A stretch of 64,000 nucleotides of DNA, from contig JAMLHN010000016.1 of NCBI GenBank assembly GCA_023957115.1, positions 1-64,000 of the forward strand, in the 5' to 3' direction. This DNA comes from Thermomicrobiales bacterium (GTDB taxonomy: Bacteria > Chloroflexota > Chloroflexia > Thermomicrobiales > UBA6265). Made by a program: the position numbers and the translations under genes. Within the stretch, counting starts at the first letter, position 1. Every line of letters starts with the position of its first letter. Positions 35,813 to 44,780 of this stretch are shown here, piece by piece. The notes under the pieces are model-generated. The model was not told the origin of the DNA. It did not search any database and saw nothing but the letters and a program-made list of their open reading frames with translations.

Positions 35813-35929
35813 TTTCAGAATGGTTGACCCTCCAGCGGAGTCGGGCCGCTGCGGGCCGCCCGCTCCGGCGGGGAGATGCTTCGTTCCTAAGCATGACAAC
35901 CAGGTATTGCGGGGACAACCATTCTGAAA
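35813..35929. repeat. MITE-like element with 14-bp terminal inverted repeats
   Basis: A perfect 14-bp inverted repeat (35813-35826 and 35916-35929) bounds a 117-bp GC-rich segment without a gene. Inside, ATGCTT and AAGCAT (35877-35893) form a small hairpin. The interior GAGATGCTTCG..AAGCATGACA resembles dispersed intergenic palindromes seen widely in bacteria. No flanking duplication is evident. Confidence 0.7.
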
Positions 35930-35995
35930 ACGGCTGTAAATGCCGGCGGACACACGGGCTCGCTGATCCGGACGGTCGATTGCCGGAAAGGGTAG

Positions 35996-36769
35996 CTATT
36001 CCTCGAAGACACGCCAGGGGATCTCGCGGATGAGCGGATAGCTCGAGCCGCCAACTCCGCGGGCCAGGAGTGAATACGCGGCGTCGCGGGCCACGGCGTC
36101 CAGCTCGAGCTGAAATTTGCTCATCGTTTCGGCCAACCGCTCGGATTCGATATCACGGTCGACCAGGAGCGCTTTTCTGAGGTCACGGCGCTGGACATAT
36201 CCGGCCGCGGCCGCCGAGCGGAGCAGGTTCCGCACATGCTCCACGGCATCACTCGAGACATCTCGGGGAACCGCAAACAGATGGGTCACGACTGGTTGCT
36301 CGGTGAGGATGTACCAGGCGCGCACGAGATCCTCGCTGAAACCGGCCTCGACCGGTTCGAGGGCATCCAGCCCTTCGACGATCGTGATGCTGCTCGTCCC
36401 GTCTGGTTCTGTCACCCAACGAGTCGCTTTGATGCCATAGAAAGGCCAGACCGTCGCTCGAGCCAGCAGTTCCGCGGCAGCGGATACGCCGTACAGGAGA
36501 ATCGACGCCTCCCCGATCTCGTCCGGTCGAACCGGCGAGCGCATTGCAATTGCGCCGGTTTCGCTCGACCAGATGCCAAACGCAGGATCGACCTGGTGTG
36601 TCTCGATAAGATGCGTAATCTCCGGCGTGGAGATCAAGGCAAAATCGTCTGGTCCGATATCGGCTGCTCTAAGATGCTCTCGAATGGTCACGTCGAGGTT
36701 GGGGTCGGTCCGTTCAGCAACCCCGGCGGTGAGGAATGCGGTTTCGAGCGCGCGATCGATGATCAGCAT
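35996..36769 (-). CDS. Unknown protein encoded with pheA
   Basis: 257 aa, starting 8 bp after the pheA stop. The N-terminal part (MLIIDRALETAFLTAGVAERTDP) and DFALISTPEITHLIETHQVDP recall periplasmic-binding-protein-like or MqnA-like folds (short strands and PEIT/D-type switches). I cannot assign it. The C-terminal 100 residues are helical (LRSAAAAGYVQRRDLRKALLVDRD, given in part). There is no signal peptide. Coupling to prephenate dehydratase hints at a role near aromatic amino acid or quinone metabolism, which is only inference. Confidence 0.7.
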   Translation of the reverse strand: MLIIDRALETAFLTAGVAERTDPNLDVTIREHLRAADIGPDDFALISTPEITHLIETHQVDPAFGIWSSETGAIAMRSPVRPDEIGEASILLYGVSAAAELLARATVWPFYGIKATRWVTEPDGTSSITIVEGLDALEPVEAGFSEDLVRAWYILTEQPVVTHLFAVPRDVSSDAVEHVRNLLRSAAAAGYVQRRDLRKALLVDRDIESERLAETMSKFQLELDAVARDAAYSLLARGVGGSSYPLIREIPWRVFEE

Positions 36770-36777
36770 CGGCTTCT

Positions 36778-37656
36778 CTACAGAATTCGCGCGGTCGGCG
36801 CCGACGCATCCATGAACTCGCTGACCAGCGCCACAAAATCGAATCTTGGATACGATCCGAAGACTTGCACGCGGGCAACCTGGCTGAGCCGGTCGAGTGC
36901 ATCGACCACGACCGGGTCGGTTCGGTGTCCCTGGAAATCGAGCAGGAAATAATACTCGCCCAACCACTCCTTGGTTGGACGGCTTTCGACCTTGGTCAGC
37001 TCGATCTTGCTTTCGGCAAACGGCTCCAGCGATTCGAGTAGCGATCCCGGCGCGTTGACATTCAGGACGAAGCTGATCGAGGTCTTGTCGTTCCCCGTCG
37101 GTTCGGAATCCTCGTTGCGCAAGACGACGAAGCGGGTGAAATTCGAGCGGATGTCCTGAATGTCGTGTGCGATGATCTGGCCGCCGTAGAGCTCGGCCGC
37201 CCGTTTGGTGCCGATTGCCGCGCGGCGGTTATCTCCGCTGGTGACGACCTCTTCGACCGCGGCGGCGGTACTCAATGCGGCGACCTGGTCGGCTTTCGGC
37301 ATCACGCGTTCGAGAAACCGGCGACATTGGCCGAACGGTTGCGGGTGCGATGTCACCTCGGTGATGTCGGCCAGGGTGGCGCCGGGCGGGGTGATCAGAA
37401 AATGCCGCACCGGCACGACCACCTCGTTCGCAATCTTGAGCGGGGTTTCATGAATGAGCAGATCGAGTGTGGTGCTGATCGAACCCTCGATCGAGTTTTC
37501 GATTGGCAGCAGCGCCTGCGTCGCGAGACCGGTTTCGACGGCCGAGGTCAGCGCCGGAAAGGAGTTGAACGCAATCAGCTCGCTCTCGGCGCCGGCAAAT
37601 GAGATTGCCGCGTCTTCGCTGAATGTGCCACGGGGACCAAGAAAAGCCGTAATCAT
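36778..37656 (-). CDS. pheA: Prephenate dehydratase
   Basis: 292 aa. The catalytic PDT domain (1-180) has FLGPRGTFSEDAA, LPIENSIEGS, and RSNFTRFVVL with the catalytic TRF triplet. A C-terminal ACT domain (about 190-280) with PGSLLESLEPFAESKIELTKVESRP-like sequence (partial) provides the phenylalanine site. It converts prephenate to phenylpyruvate. ATG at 37656 is preceded by GGAGGA, better than the ATG four codons upstream. There is no chorismate mutase fusion. Confidence 0.95.
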   Translation of the reverse strand: MITAFLGPRGTFSEDAAISFAGAESELIAFNSFPALTSAVETGLATQALLPIENSIEGSISTTLDLLIHETPLKIANEVVVPVRHFLITPPGATLADITEVTSHPQPFGQCRRFLERVMPKADQVAALSTAAAVEEVVTSGDNRRAAIGTKRAAELYGGQIIAHDIQDIRSNFTRFVVLRNEDSEPTGNDKTSISFVLNVNAPGSLLESLEPFAESKIELTKVESRPTKEWLGEYYFLLDFQGHRTDPVVVDALDRLSQVARVQVFGSYPRFDFVALVSEFMDASAPTARIL

Positions 37657-37737
37657 CGATTCCTCCATCGCGACATACAGTACGGCGCTCGTTCCCTACC
37701 GCGCAACGCCACTCCGCGCGCGGCCTATACTGCCGCC

Positions 37738-38379
37738 ATGGCACGACGTCACCGCAACGAATCAAAATCCAATACAGAACGCCCGCCGGTCAAAACTGAC
37801 GGACCGCGTCTCTTCATCGCCGCGCCACTGCCGCCCGCGGTGACCGACCAGCTTGGGCATTTGATCGACGATCTCTCCAGCCGTGAGCTGCCGGTCCGCT
37901 GGACCGCGACAAATGCGATGCATCTCACCCTGCACTTCATCGGCGAGGTGCCGCCGGAACGCGCCGAGCTGCTGCGGATGTCGTTCGCAAATCTCGCGCC
38001 CCGGCTGGGTCCAATCAAGTTGCGTACCGGCGGCACGGGCGTATTTCCGAATCCCCGGCGTCCCCGGGTCCTCTGGGTTGGCGTGGATGGGCAGACGGAC
38101 CGGCTAGCGTCACTTCGGGATGCCATCGGCGTCATGCTCGACCGGCTCGATGTCGAGGTCGAATCGGGCCGCTTTCGACCGCATCTGACCCTGGGACGAG
38201 CGCGCGACGGCGTCGACCAGCTCTTTGCCTATCAACTCCAACAAGCATTCGAATCTTCCAGCGTGCAGGAAATCGTCGCGTCGCCGGTCGAGTTCACGGT
38301 CGATGATGTCGTTCTCTATCGCAGTCACCTGGAGAAATCCGGCGCGCGGTACGAACCTTTGGCGTCCGTGCGACTTTAG
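37738..38379 (+). CDS. thpR: RNA 2',3'-cyclic phosphodiesterase (LigT/ThpR)
   Basis: 213 aa of the 2H phosphoesterase family, with the two defining H-x-T-x motifs: HLTL at about 62 and HLTLGR at about 144. A basic N-terminal extension of about 22 residues (MARRHRNESKSN) is unusual. The enzyme opens 2',3'-cyclic phosphate ends of RNA to 2'-phosphates. It lies upstream of prfA, separated by about 100 bp. Confidence 0.9.
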   Translation: MARRHRNESKSNTERPPVKTDGPRLFIAAPLPPAVTDQLGHLIDDLSSRELPVRWTATNAMHLTLHFIGEVPPERAELLRMSFANLAPRLGPIKLRTGGTGVFPNPRRPRVLWVGVDGQTDRLASLRDAIGVMLDRLDVEVESGRFRPHLTLGRARDGVDQLFAYQLQQAFESSSVQEIVASPVEFTVDDVVLYRSHLEKSGARYEPLASVRL

Positions 38380-38483
38380 TCCGTCGAAGGAAACCTCCTA
38401 CCTGCTAAAATAGATGGTCGCATGGTGTGTCCGGCGATCTGCCATTCCCCACGTTTCATTCGCCGATTCAGGATCGCATACAG

Positions 38484-39587
38484 ATGAGCAAACTCATGGA
38501 AACCCTCGGCGATATCAATCGCCGATATAGAGAACTGGACGAGCTCTTCGCGGATCCTGCCATTGCAACCGACCCGGTGCGCTTGCAAGAGATTGGACGC
38601 GAGCGGGCCGAGCTCGAAGAGGTGGTCTCGACCTATACCGAATATGAGGCTGCCGAATCGGCGCTTGCCGATGCCGAGCTGCTGTCGAATGATTCCGACC
38701 CGGAAATGGCCGCCATGGCAGCCGATGAGATTCGGACGCTCAAGGAGCAGCAGTCCGCGCTGATGTCCCGGATAAAGGCGCTCCTGGTGCCAAGAGATCC
38801 GAACGACACCAAGAACGTCATCGTCGAGATTCGGGCAGGAACCGGCGGAGACGAAGCCGCCCTTTTCGCGGCGGACCTCTTCCGCATGTATGCCCGCTAT
38901 GCGGAGCGCCAGCGCTGGAAAGTCGAAGTTCTCTCCGCCACGGAAACCGACGGTGGCGGCTATCGTGAAGTCATCTTCCAGGTCACCGGGAAGAACGCAT
39001 ACAGCTATCTGCGCTATGAAAGTGGCGTCCACCGCGTTCAACGCGTGCCGGCCACCGAGAGCCAGGGTCGCATCCACACATCGACTGCCAGCGTCGCCGT
39101 CCTGCCAGAAGCCGAGGACGTCGATATCCAGATTTCCGACAACGATCTACGGATCGATGTCTATCGCTCCTCCGGCAATGGCGGCCAGAGCGTCAATACG
39201 ACCGATTCGGCGGTGCGCATCACGCATATACCGACCGGCATCGTGGTCGCGTGCCAGGACGAACGGAGTCAGCTCAAGAACAAGCTGAAAGCGATGACCA
39301 TCCTCCGGTCGCGGTTGTTCGAGGCCGAGCAGGAGCGGCTGGCGGCCGAGCGGGGCGATTCGCGGCGGTCGCAGATTGGCAGCGCCGAGCGCAGCGAGAA
39401 GATTCGCACGTACAACTATCCACAGGACCGGATCTCCGACCATCGCATCAAGATGAATCTGAGCAATATTCCTGGTGTCATGGATGGGCAGATCGACACG
39501 TTGGTGCAGGAGCTCCGCGCCGCCGATGAGGCTCAACGGCTTGCCGAGGCCGGTCTCGAGGATGAGCGGGCCGTCGTCGCGGCTTGA
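38484..39587 (+). CDS. prfA: Peptide chain release factor 1
   Basis: 367 aa. The N-terminal helical domain is followed by the RF1 core. The stop-codon recognition PAT motif is present (VPATESQGR), as is the catalytic GGQ ([15 protein letters not shown], about residues 235-248). RF1 reads UAA and UAG. That is relevant because a UAG interrupts the BtpA-like gene at 42.4 kb. The start ATG 38484 has AGGA about ten bases upstream. It is coupled to prmC, its methyltransferase. Confidence 0.96.
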   Translation: MSKLMETLGDINRRYRELDELFADPAIATDPVRLQEIGRERAELEEVVSTYTEYEAAESALADAELLSNDSDPEMAAMAADEIRTLKEQQSALMSRIKALLVPRDPNDTKNVIVEIRAGTGGDEAALFAADLFRMYARYAERQRWKVEVLSATETDGGGYREVIFQVTGKNAYSYLRYESGVHRVQRVPATESQGRIHTSTASVAVLPEAEDVDIQISDNDLRIDVYRSSGNGGQSVNTTDSAVRITHIPTGIVVACQDERSQLKNKLKAMTILRSRLFEAEQERLAAERGDSRRSQIGSAERSEKIRTYNYPQDRISDHRIKMNLSNIPGVMDGQIDTLVQELRAADEAQRLAEAGLEDERAVVAA

Positions 39588-40495
39588 ACCGACCATCAAG
39601 TGAGTCGAGTATGCCCGGGCGCCCCGTCGATACGATCGGCGGGGTACTCGCGTCCGCGGCGGTTCGGCTGCGGGAATCGGGCATCGAAACGGCGCGCCTC
39701 GATGCAGAGCTGCTCCTCGGACACGTTCTCCATACAACCCGCACCCGCCTCGCAATCGATGCGAACGATCCGGTCGACGCAACCTCGATCAAAGCCTTCG
39801 AATCGCTTCTCGATCGTCGCATCCAGGGTGAATCGGTCGCCTATCTCATCGGGTTCCGCGAGTTCATGCGCCACGAGTTCGCGGTTGGACCGGGTGTCCT
39901 CGTCCCACGTCCCGAAACCGAGCTCATGGTCGAACGGGCATGCGAGACCATTCCCCGCCTGTGGCCAACTGGAACCGTCCGCGTGCTCGATCTTTGCACC
40001 GGCAGCGGGGCAATCGCGTGCTCGCTGGCGCTCTCGGTCGAAGCCGATCGGTTGTTCATCACCGGGTCGGACGTCTCCGAAGCGGCGCTCGCCTACGCGC
40101 GCCGAAACCGTGCCGCGCTCGGGCTCGATGACCGGGTCGAGCTGGTCCAGGGGGATCTGTTGCACTGGACCAGCGGTCCCTGGGATCTCATCCTCACCAA
40201 TCCCCCGTATCTCCGGCCCGATCAAATCGACGACAATCCCGATCTCATCGCCGAACCGAGGCTGGCGCTCGATGGCGGTCACCTGGGTCTGGAGCTCATC
40301 GAGCGAATCCTGGTTCAGGCAACGAGCCGCGTTGCGGCTACCTTTGCCATGATGATCGAGATCGATCCGGATCAAGCAGCCGAGGCAGCCGGACTGGCCG
40401 CGAGGCGATTTCCGGAGGCAACGGTCACCATCGTTCCCGATCTGACGAGACGAGCCCGCTTCATCGACATCGAATGCGTGGAGACCAACGTATGA
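39584..40495 (+). CDS. prmC: Release factor glutamine methyltransferase
   Basis: 303 aa with an N-terminal helical domain ([20 protein letters not shown]) and a Rossmann methyltransferase domain ([16 protein letters not shown]). The NPPY motif lies near 206. It methylates the glutamine of the GGQ motif in RF1/RF2. The TTG start overlaps the prfA stop (TTGA), a common arrangement for this pair. Its own stop overlaps the next gene's ATG. Confidence 0.95.
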   Translation: MNRPSSESSMPGRPVDTIGGVLASAAVRLRESGIETARLDAELLLGHVLHTTRTRLAIDANDPVDATSIKAFESLLDRRIQGESVAYLIGFREFMRHEFAVGPGVLVPRPETELMVERACETIPRLWPTGTVRVLDLCTGSGAIACSLALSVEADRLFITGSDVSEAALAYARRNRAALGLDDRVELVQGDLLHWTSGPWDLILTNPPYLRPDQIDDNPDLIAEPRLALDGGHLGLELIERILVQATSRVAATFAMMIEIDPDQAAEAAGLAARRFPEATVTIVPDLTRRARFIDIECVETNV

Positions 40496-41529
40496 CGATT
40501 CCCGGCAAAGACACACGACTCACACCCTATGGCTCGAGCAATCTCGGTATGGATTTGGGGCTGATCGATGACCTCGATGTCCCGAACGAGCTCTTTTTCG
40601 TTCGCTCGAATGGAGAGATCCAGACCATCGACCCGGCCAAATGGACCCTTCCGGTCGACGGGGAGGTCGAACGGCGGATCGAGTTGACGCTCGCCGATCT
40701 GGAAGCGATGCCGCAGGTGGAGCAGTCGTCGTTTCTGGAATGCACGGGAAACGGCCGGTCGCGATTTCATCCCAAAGCAGAAGGGACTACCTGGAAAAAC
40801 GACGCCGCCGGCAATGCCGTGTGGGGCGGCGTCCGGTTACGCGATGTCCTCGAGATGGCCGGCGTACATGAGACCGGCATCGAGGTGGTCTCGCAGGGTA
40901 GCGACTTGGAGACCATGCAGCGGGGATTGCCGCTTTCCGTGGCGATGCAGCCAACGACGCTCATCGCCCTGCGCATGAACGGCGCGCCTCTCCCGGTTGC
41001 CCATGGATTCCCAGCCCGGCTCATCGTACCTGGCTGGGCGGGTATCGCATCGACGAAATGGCTCTCCGGTCTGACCGTCAGCGACCGGCCATTCGTCGGG
41101 CCGTTCCAGGGCGATCTCTACGTGGTCTACGATGCCGACGGCACGCCGGTCCAGCCGGTTCGCGAGATGCCGGTGAAGTCGATCATTTCGCATCCATCCG
41201 AGGGAGCCACGCTGCCCGAAGGGGCGGTCGTTACGGGTTTCGCATGGTCGGGATACGGTGGAATCGAGAAGGTCGAGACGAGTCTCGATCATGGAGAGAG
41301 CTGGCACAAAGCGGCGATCGTCGCCGAAGCCGGGCCGCTGGCATGGGTCCGGTGGGAACAGCGACTCGTCCTTCCTCCCGGTAGCTACGAGATCGTTGCG
41401 CGCGCCACCGACCGGCGCGGGCTCACCCAGCCATGGACGGCATTCTGGAACCAGAAGGGGTATTTCATGAATGAGATCCAGCAGGTCGGGTTTTCGGTCG
41501 CGCCGCAGGGCGATTCGCCGAATGGCTGA
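40492..41529 (+). CDS. Sulfite oxidase-like molybdopterin oxidoreductase
   Basis: 345 aa. The oxidoreductase molybdopterin-binding domain (about 30-205) contains the Mo-ligating cysteine C84 in FLECTGNGRS. A Mo-co dimerisation-like C-terminal domain (about 220-340, with SGYGGIEKVETSLDHGESW, given in part) follows. There is no signal peptide and no heme domain, so it is probably cytosolic and uses another electron acceptor. The substrate could be sulfite or another small oxidisable compound. ATGA overlap with prmC couples a molybdoenzyme to the release-factor operon. Confidence 0.85.
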   Translation: MTIPGKDTRLTPYGSSNLGMDLGLIDDLDVPNELFFVRSNGEIQTIDPAKWTLPVDGEVERRIELTLADLEAMPQVEQSSFLECTGNGRSRFHPKAEGTTWKNDAAGNAVWGGVRLRDVLEMAGVHETGIEVVSQGSDLETMQRGLPLSVAMQPTTLIALRMNGAPLPVAHGFPARLIVPGWAGIASTKWLSGLTVSDRPFVGPFQGDLYVVYDADGTPVQPVREMPVKSIISHPSEGATLPEGAVVTGFAWSGYGGIEKVETSLDHGESWHKAAIVAEAGPLAWVRWEQRLVLPPGSYEIVARATDRRGLTQPWTAFWNQKGYFMNEIQQVGFSVAPQGDSPNG

Positions 41530-41616
41530 GGCAGGAATGGATAGCCCAGTGTCCAGAGTGATTGCTTCGCGCATTTGGCTCTGGCCTTCTGACAGCGTAC
41601 GTAGGGAGCAACAACC

Positions 41617-42027
41617 ATGGGCGTCATTCGGCATCTCGATGAAGCGGGAATCGAAGCACTGTTGACGAGCTCGATTGCCGGTCGGATCGCCTGCAATCAA
41701 CCGGGAGATCGTCCCTATCTCGTTCCCCTTGCCTATGCGTACGATGGGGAATCGGTGTACGCCATCAGCGGTCCCGGCCGCAAGCTCGACCTGATGCGCG
41801 CCGATCCACGGGTCTCCTTCGAGGTCGACCGCGTCGATGCCTCCGACCGGTGGGAGAGCGTGGTTGCCGACGCTGAGTTCGAAGAGGTCACCGATCCCGA
41901 CGAGATTCAGATGGCGATTGCCCTGATCGAAGGGGCAACGAATGCGCCGGTAGCGATGGGAGCGCATTCCGTGGCGATACGGCTGAGACTGACCGCCAAG
42001 TCAGGGCGATACGAGCGTCCAGAGTAG
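41617..42027 (+). CDS. Pyridoxamine 5'-phosphate oxidase-family flavin-binding protein
   Basis: 136 aa, split beta-barrel fold of the small FMN- or F420-binding PNPOx family, with RIACNQPGDRPYLVPLAY, YAISGPGRKLDLMRADPRVSFEVD (parts) and a C-terminal helix. Functions in this family range from nitroimidazole reduction to F420-dependent reductions; no specific role can be given. A CGTACGTAG sequence resembling the deacetylase operator core lies about 20 bp upstream (41596-41604). Confidence 0.82.
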   Translation: MGVIRHLDEAGIEALLTSSIAGRIACNQPGDRPYLVPLAYAYDGESVYAISGPGRKLDLMRADPRVSFEVDRVDASDRWESVVADAEFEEVTDPDEIQMAIALIEGATNAPVAMGAHSVAIRLRLTAKSGRYERPE

Positions 42028-42204
42028 AGCCCGTCCACGGTTCGGGGATTGTGCTGATCGCTGGTTCTGGGTACCGGATTTTCGCTCTGTACGGCTCGGA
42101 TGATCAGCCTGAAGGGATCGTCCGGGAGCGATCCGCACGAGACCGGTTCAGCGATATCCGGCATGCTCACATGGACAGAGTGCGCCGCTCGCGCGGCGCG
42201 TTGC

Positions 42205-42225
42205 GTTTGATCTACGTTTGATCTA
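42205..42225 (+). promoter_or_regulatory. Direct repeat upstream of BtpA-like gene
   Basis: GTTTGATCTA occurs twice (42205-42214, 42216-42225) with an 11-bp period, one helical turn, just before the ribosome binding site GAGGAGG. It could be a tandem operator. The rest of 42028-42204 has a GC-rich hairpin-like patch (42183-42199) and nothing else clear. Confidence 0.4.
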
Positions 42226-42236
42226 GAGGAGGCGAA

Positions 42237-43061
42237 ATGTCGGGCGGGAACTGGCTGCAGGAGATTACCGGCCAATCGAAGTCGATCATCGGAATGGTGC
42301 ATCTCCCTGCCCTGCCTGGTACCCCGCTCTACGATACGGACAACGGGATGACTGGCATCCGGGATTGGGTAAATCGCGATCTCGATGCGTTGTAGGCCGG
42401 CGGCATCGACGCGGTTATGTTCTGCAATGAGAACGACCGCCCCTACCGGCTCGATGCCGATTTCGCCTCGGTCGCCGCGATGTCGGATGTGGTTGCCTCG
42501 TTCCGCAATGAGCTGTCGGTTCCATTTGGCGTGAATGTGCTCTGGGACCCGATGGCGACGTTGGCCGTCGCCGCGGCAACGGGGGCCAGTTTCTGCCGCG
42601 AGATCTTCACGGGAGCCTTCGCCGGTGATTTCGGTCTCTGGGTCCGATCCGCTGGGGACAGCTGGCGATATCGCCGGCAAATCGGGGCGGAAAACGTGAA
42701 GATGATCTTCAATATCAACGCCGAATTCGCCGCGCAGATTGCGCCGCGTCCGGTGGCGGATGTGGCGAAATCGGTCGTCTTTTCCTCCTCTCCGGATGCT
42801 ATCTGCGTTTCCGGCCCGATCACGAGTCAGCCGGCCGACGCCTCTGCGCTGGCAGAGGTCACTGGCGCTATCGACGGCAGCGGGGTGCCCGTTCTGGTCA
42901 ATACCGGATTCAAGACCGCCAACGCCGCCGAGCTACTCGCGTATGCCGACGGCGCCATCGTCGGTTCGAGTCTGAAGGTCGACGGCATCACCTGGAATCA
43001 GGTCGATAAAGACCGGGTGACTGCCCTGATGGCAGAAGTTCGCAAGACGTCGGGAAAGTAG
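42237..43061 (+). pseudogene. BtpA/SgcQ-family TIM-barrel protein interrupted by amber codon
   Basis: From the ATG at 42237 (GAGGAGG just upstream) the frame is continuous to 43061 except for a TAG at codon 53 (42393-42395). Before it: SIIGMVHLPALPGTPLY, the family's first barrel strand. After it: AGGIDAVMFCNENDRPY, the second. The expected residue is most simply Gln (CAG to TAG). Full length would be 274 residues, normal for BtpA/SgcQ proteins, which occur in sugar operons and photosystem assembly with unclear chemistry. No decay is seen elsewhere in the gene, so the stop is recent, a sequencing error, or read through. Confidence 0.85.
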
Positions 43062-43065
43062 CTTC

Positions 43066-44574
43066 GTGAAGCATCAGGCTATCGGAGTCGACGTTGGCAC
43101 GACCGGCGTCAAGGTCGCGCTCATCGACGTCGATGGACGGTTGCTGGCCGACGCAACCGTCGAGCACGATCTCCACTCGGCCCATGCCGGCTGGGCGGAG
43201 GAAAACCCGCACGATTGGATTGCGGGCACGATCGCCGCGCTCAAACTACTCACGACATCTCCCGCATTCGATCCAGACGGCATTGCCGCGATCGGCGTGA
43301 GCGGCATGGTACCGGCCATGGTTCTGCTCGACGCGGCCGGGCAACCGGTCCGCCCGTCGATCCAGCAGAACGACGCTCGCGCAATCGCGGAGGTGGCCGA
43401 GCTCAGTGGCCGGATCGACCAGGACGCGCTCTATCAACGTACCGGTGGCTACACCAATCAGCAGCATATTGCACCACGGTTGCTCTGGGTGCAACGCAAC
43501 GAGCCCGATGCCTGGCACCGGACACGAACCATCCTCGGCTCGTACGATTTGGTCACCGCGTGGCTCTGCAACGCATCTCCCGCGAAGTGCAGTCTCGAGC
43601 TCAACTGGGCGATCGAATCCGGACTCTATGACGTTCGGGAACGGCGCTGGATCCCGGAGCTGCTGCAGTCGGTCGATCTCGATCCTTCGTATTTCCCGCC
43701 AGTGCACGACCCGACCGACATCGTGGGGTCGATCGGCCTCGACGCCTCCGAAGCGACCGGATTGCCGGTGGGCATCCCCGTGGTTGCGGGGAGCGCCGAC
43801 CATATCGCGTCGGCCCTCGCGGCGGCATTGCGCGAAGATGGCGATACGCTGATCAAATTCGGGGGGGCGGGCGACATTCTCTACTGCTCGGCAGAGCCAA
43901 TCACCCACCCGTCCCTGTTCATCGATGCGCACGACATACCGGGGAAATATCTGCTCAATGGCTGCATGGCCGCGAGCGGATCGCTGGTCAAATGGTATGT
44001 CACCGAGATTCTGGGACTGAGCACTGCAAAATCGACCCTCGTCGAGCTGGATGCGGAAGCCGCGGCGATTCCAGCCGGGTCCGAGGGCGTCACGATTCTT
44101 CCCTACTTTTTGGGGGAGAAAACCCCAATCATGGATCCCCAGGCGCGAGGCGTCATTTTTGGTTTGGACCTCTCGCATACGCGCGCGCACATCTTTCGCG
44201 CCACGTTGGAAGCGGTCATGTACGGCTTTCGTCATCACGTCGATGTGCTGGAGGAAGCGGGGCTCACGCCGACACGTTTCCTGGCCACGAACGGCGGGGT
44301 GAGCAGCTCGCTCTGGCGGCAGATCGCTGCCGACGTGCTCGATCAGCCGATCACGTCGTTCCGCAATCATCCAGGCTCGGTTCTGGGCGTTGCGTTCGTG
44401 GCCGGAATGGCCGGCGGCTTGTTCTCCGAATGGTCAGAGATCGATCGTTTCCTGACCGAACGCTTTGTCAATGAACCCTCGGCCGAAGCAGCTCGATCCT
44501 ACGATCACGGATATGTCATCTATCGGGAGCTGTATCGGCGCTTACAGTCACTCTTTCCTGAGATCGACGCTTGA
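43066..44574 (+). CDS. FGGY-family carbohydrate kinase 4
   Basis: 502 aa with IGVDVGTTGVK at the N terminus, GVSGMVPAM in the substrate region, AGSADHIASA, FLGEKTPIMDP and TNGGVSSSLW in the C-terminal domain. It starts with GTG four bases after the BtpA-like stop, so the two form a unit. SGMVPAM replaces the xylulokinase GQMHG, pointing to another pentulose or polyol. It probably phosphorylates the sugar imported by the ABC transporter downstream. Confidence 0.87.
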   Translation: MKHQAIGVDVGTTGVKVALIDVDGRLLADATVEHDLHSAHAGWAEENPHDWIAGTIAALKLLTTSPAFDPDGIAAIGVSGMVPAMVLLDAAGQPVRPSIQQNDARAIAEVAELSGRIDQDALYQRTGGYTNQQHIAPRLLWVQRNEPDAWHRTRTILGSYDLVTAWLCNASPAKCSLELNWAIESGLYDVRERRWIPELLQSVDLDPSYFPPVHDPTDIVGSIGLDASEATGLPVGIPVVAGSADHIASALAAALREDGDTLIKFGGAGDILYCSAEPITHPSLFIDAHDIPGKYLLNGCMAASGSLVKWYVTEILGLSTAKSTLVELDAEAAAIPAGSEGVTILPYFLGEKTPIMDPQARGVIFGLDLSHTRAHIFRATLEAVMYGFRHHVDVLEEAGLTPTRFLATNGGVSSSLWRQIAADVLDQPITSFRNHPGSVLGVAFVAGMAGGLFSEWSEIDRFLTERFVNEPSAEAARSYDHGYVIYRELYRRLQSLFPEIDA

Positions 44575-44584
44575 TTGGGCGCTT

Positions 44585-44635
44585 GGCACAAATGCCTGGT
44601 CAAACTTGACGGTTCTCCTGAGATAGGGGTACAAC
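44585..44635 (+). promoter_or_regulatory. Promoter and small palindrome before sugar ABC operon 2
   Basis: TTGACG (44606-44611), an 18-bp spacer and TACAAC (44630-44635). The -35 and spacing match the promoter of ABC operon 1. A GGCA-CAAA-TGCC palindrome (44585-44596) lies just upstream of the -35 box and could be an operator or the end hairpin of the kinase transcript. Confidence 0.45.
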
Positions 44636-44780
44636 CAATAAAAGGGTCCAACCATGTCGCAGATCGACCGATTCCCTCTGCCGGAACGTAGCCAGTCTGC
44701 GGCGTGACGCGAGTCCCGGCGCAGCCGCTGGGTTGCGCGCGAATTTCGTTGGCGTTTTCAGTCAAAACGAGGAGGTTCAC

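Noticed and set aside
42393..42395. Pyrrolysine or selenocysteine-like recoding at the amber codon
   Set aside because: No pyl genes or recoding hairpin are visible, and glutamine by a one-base change is the simpler expectation.
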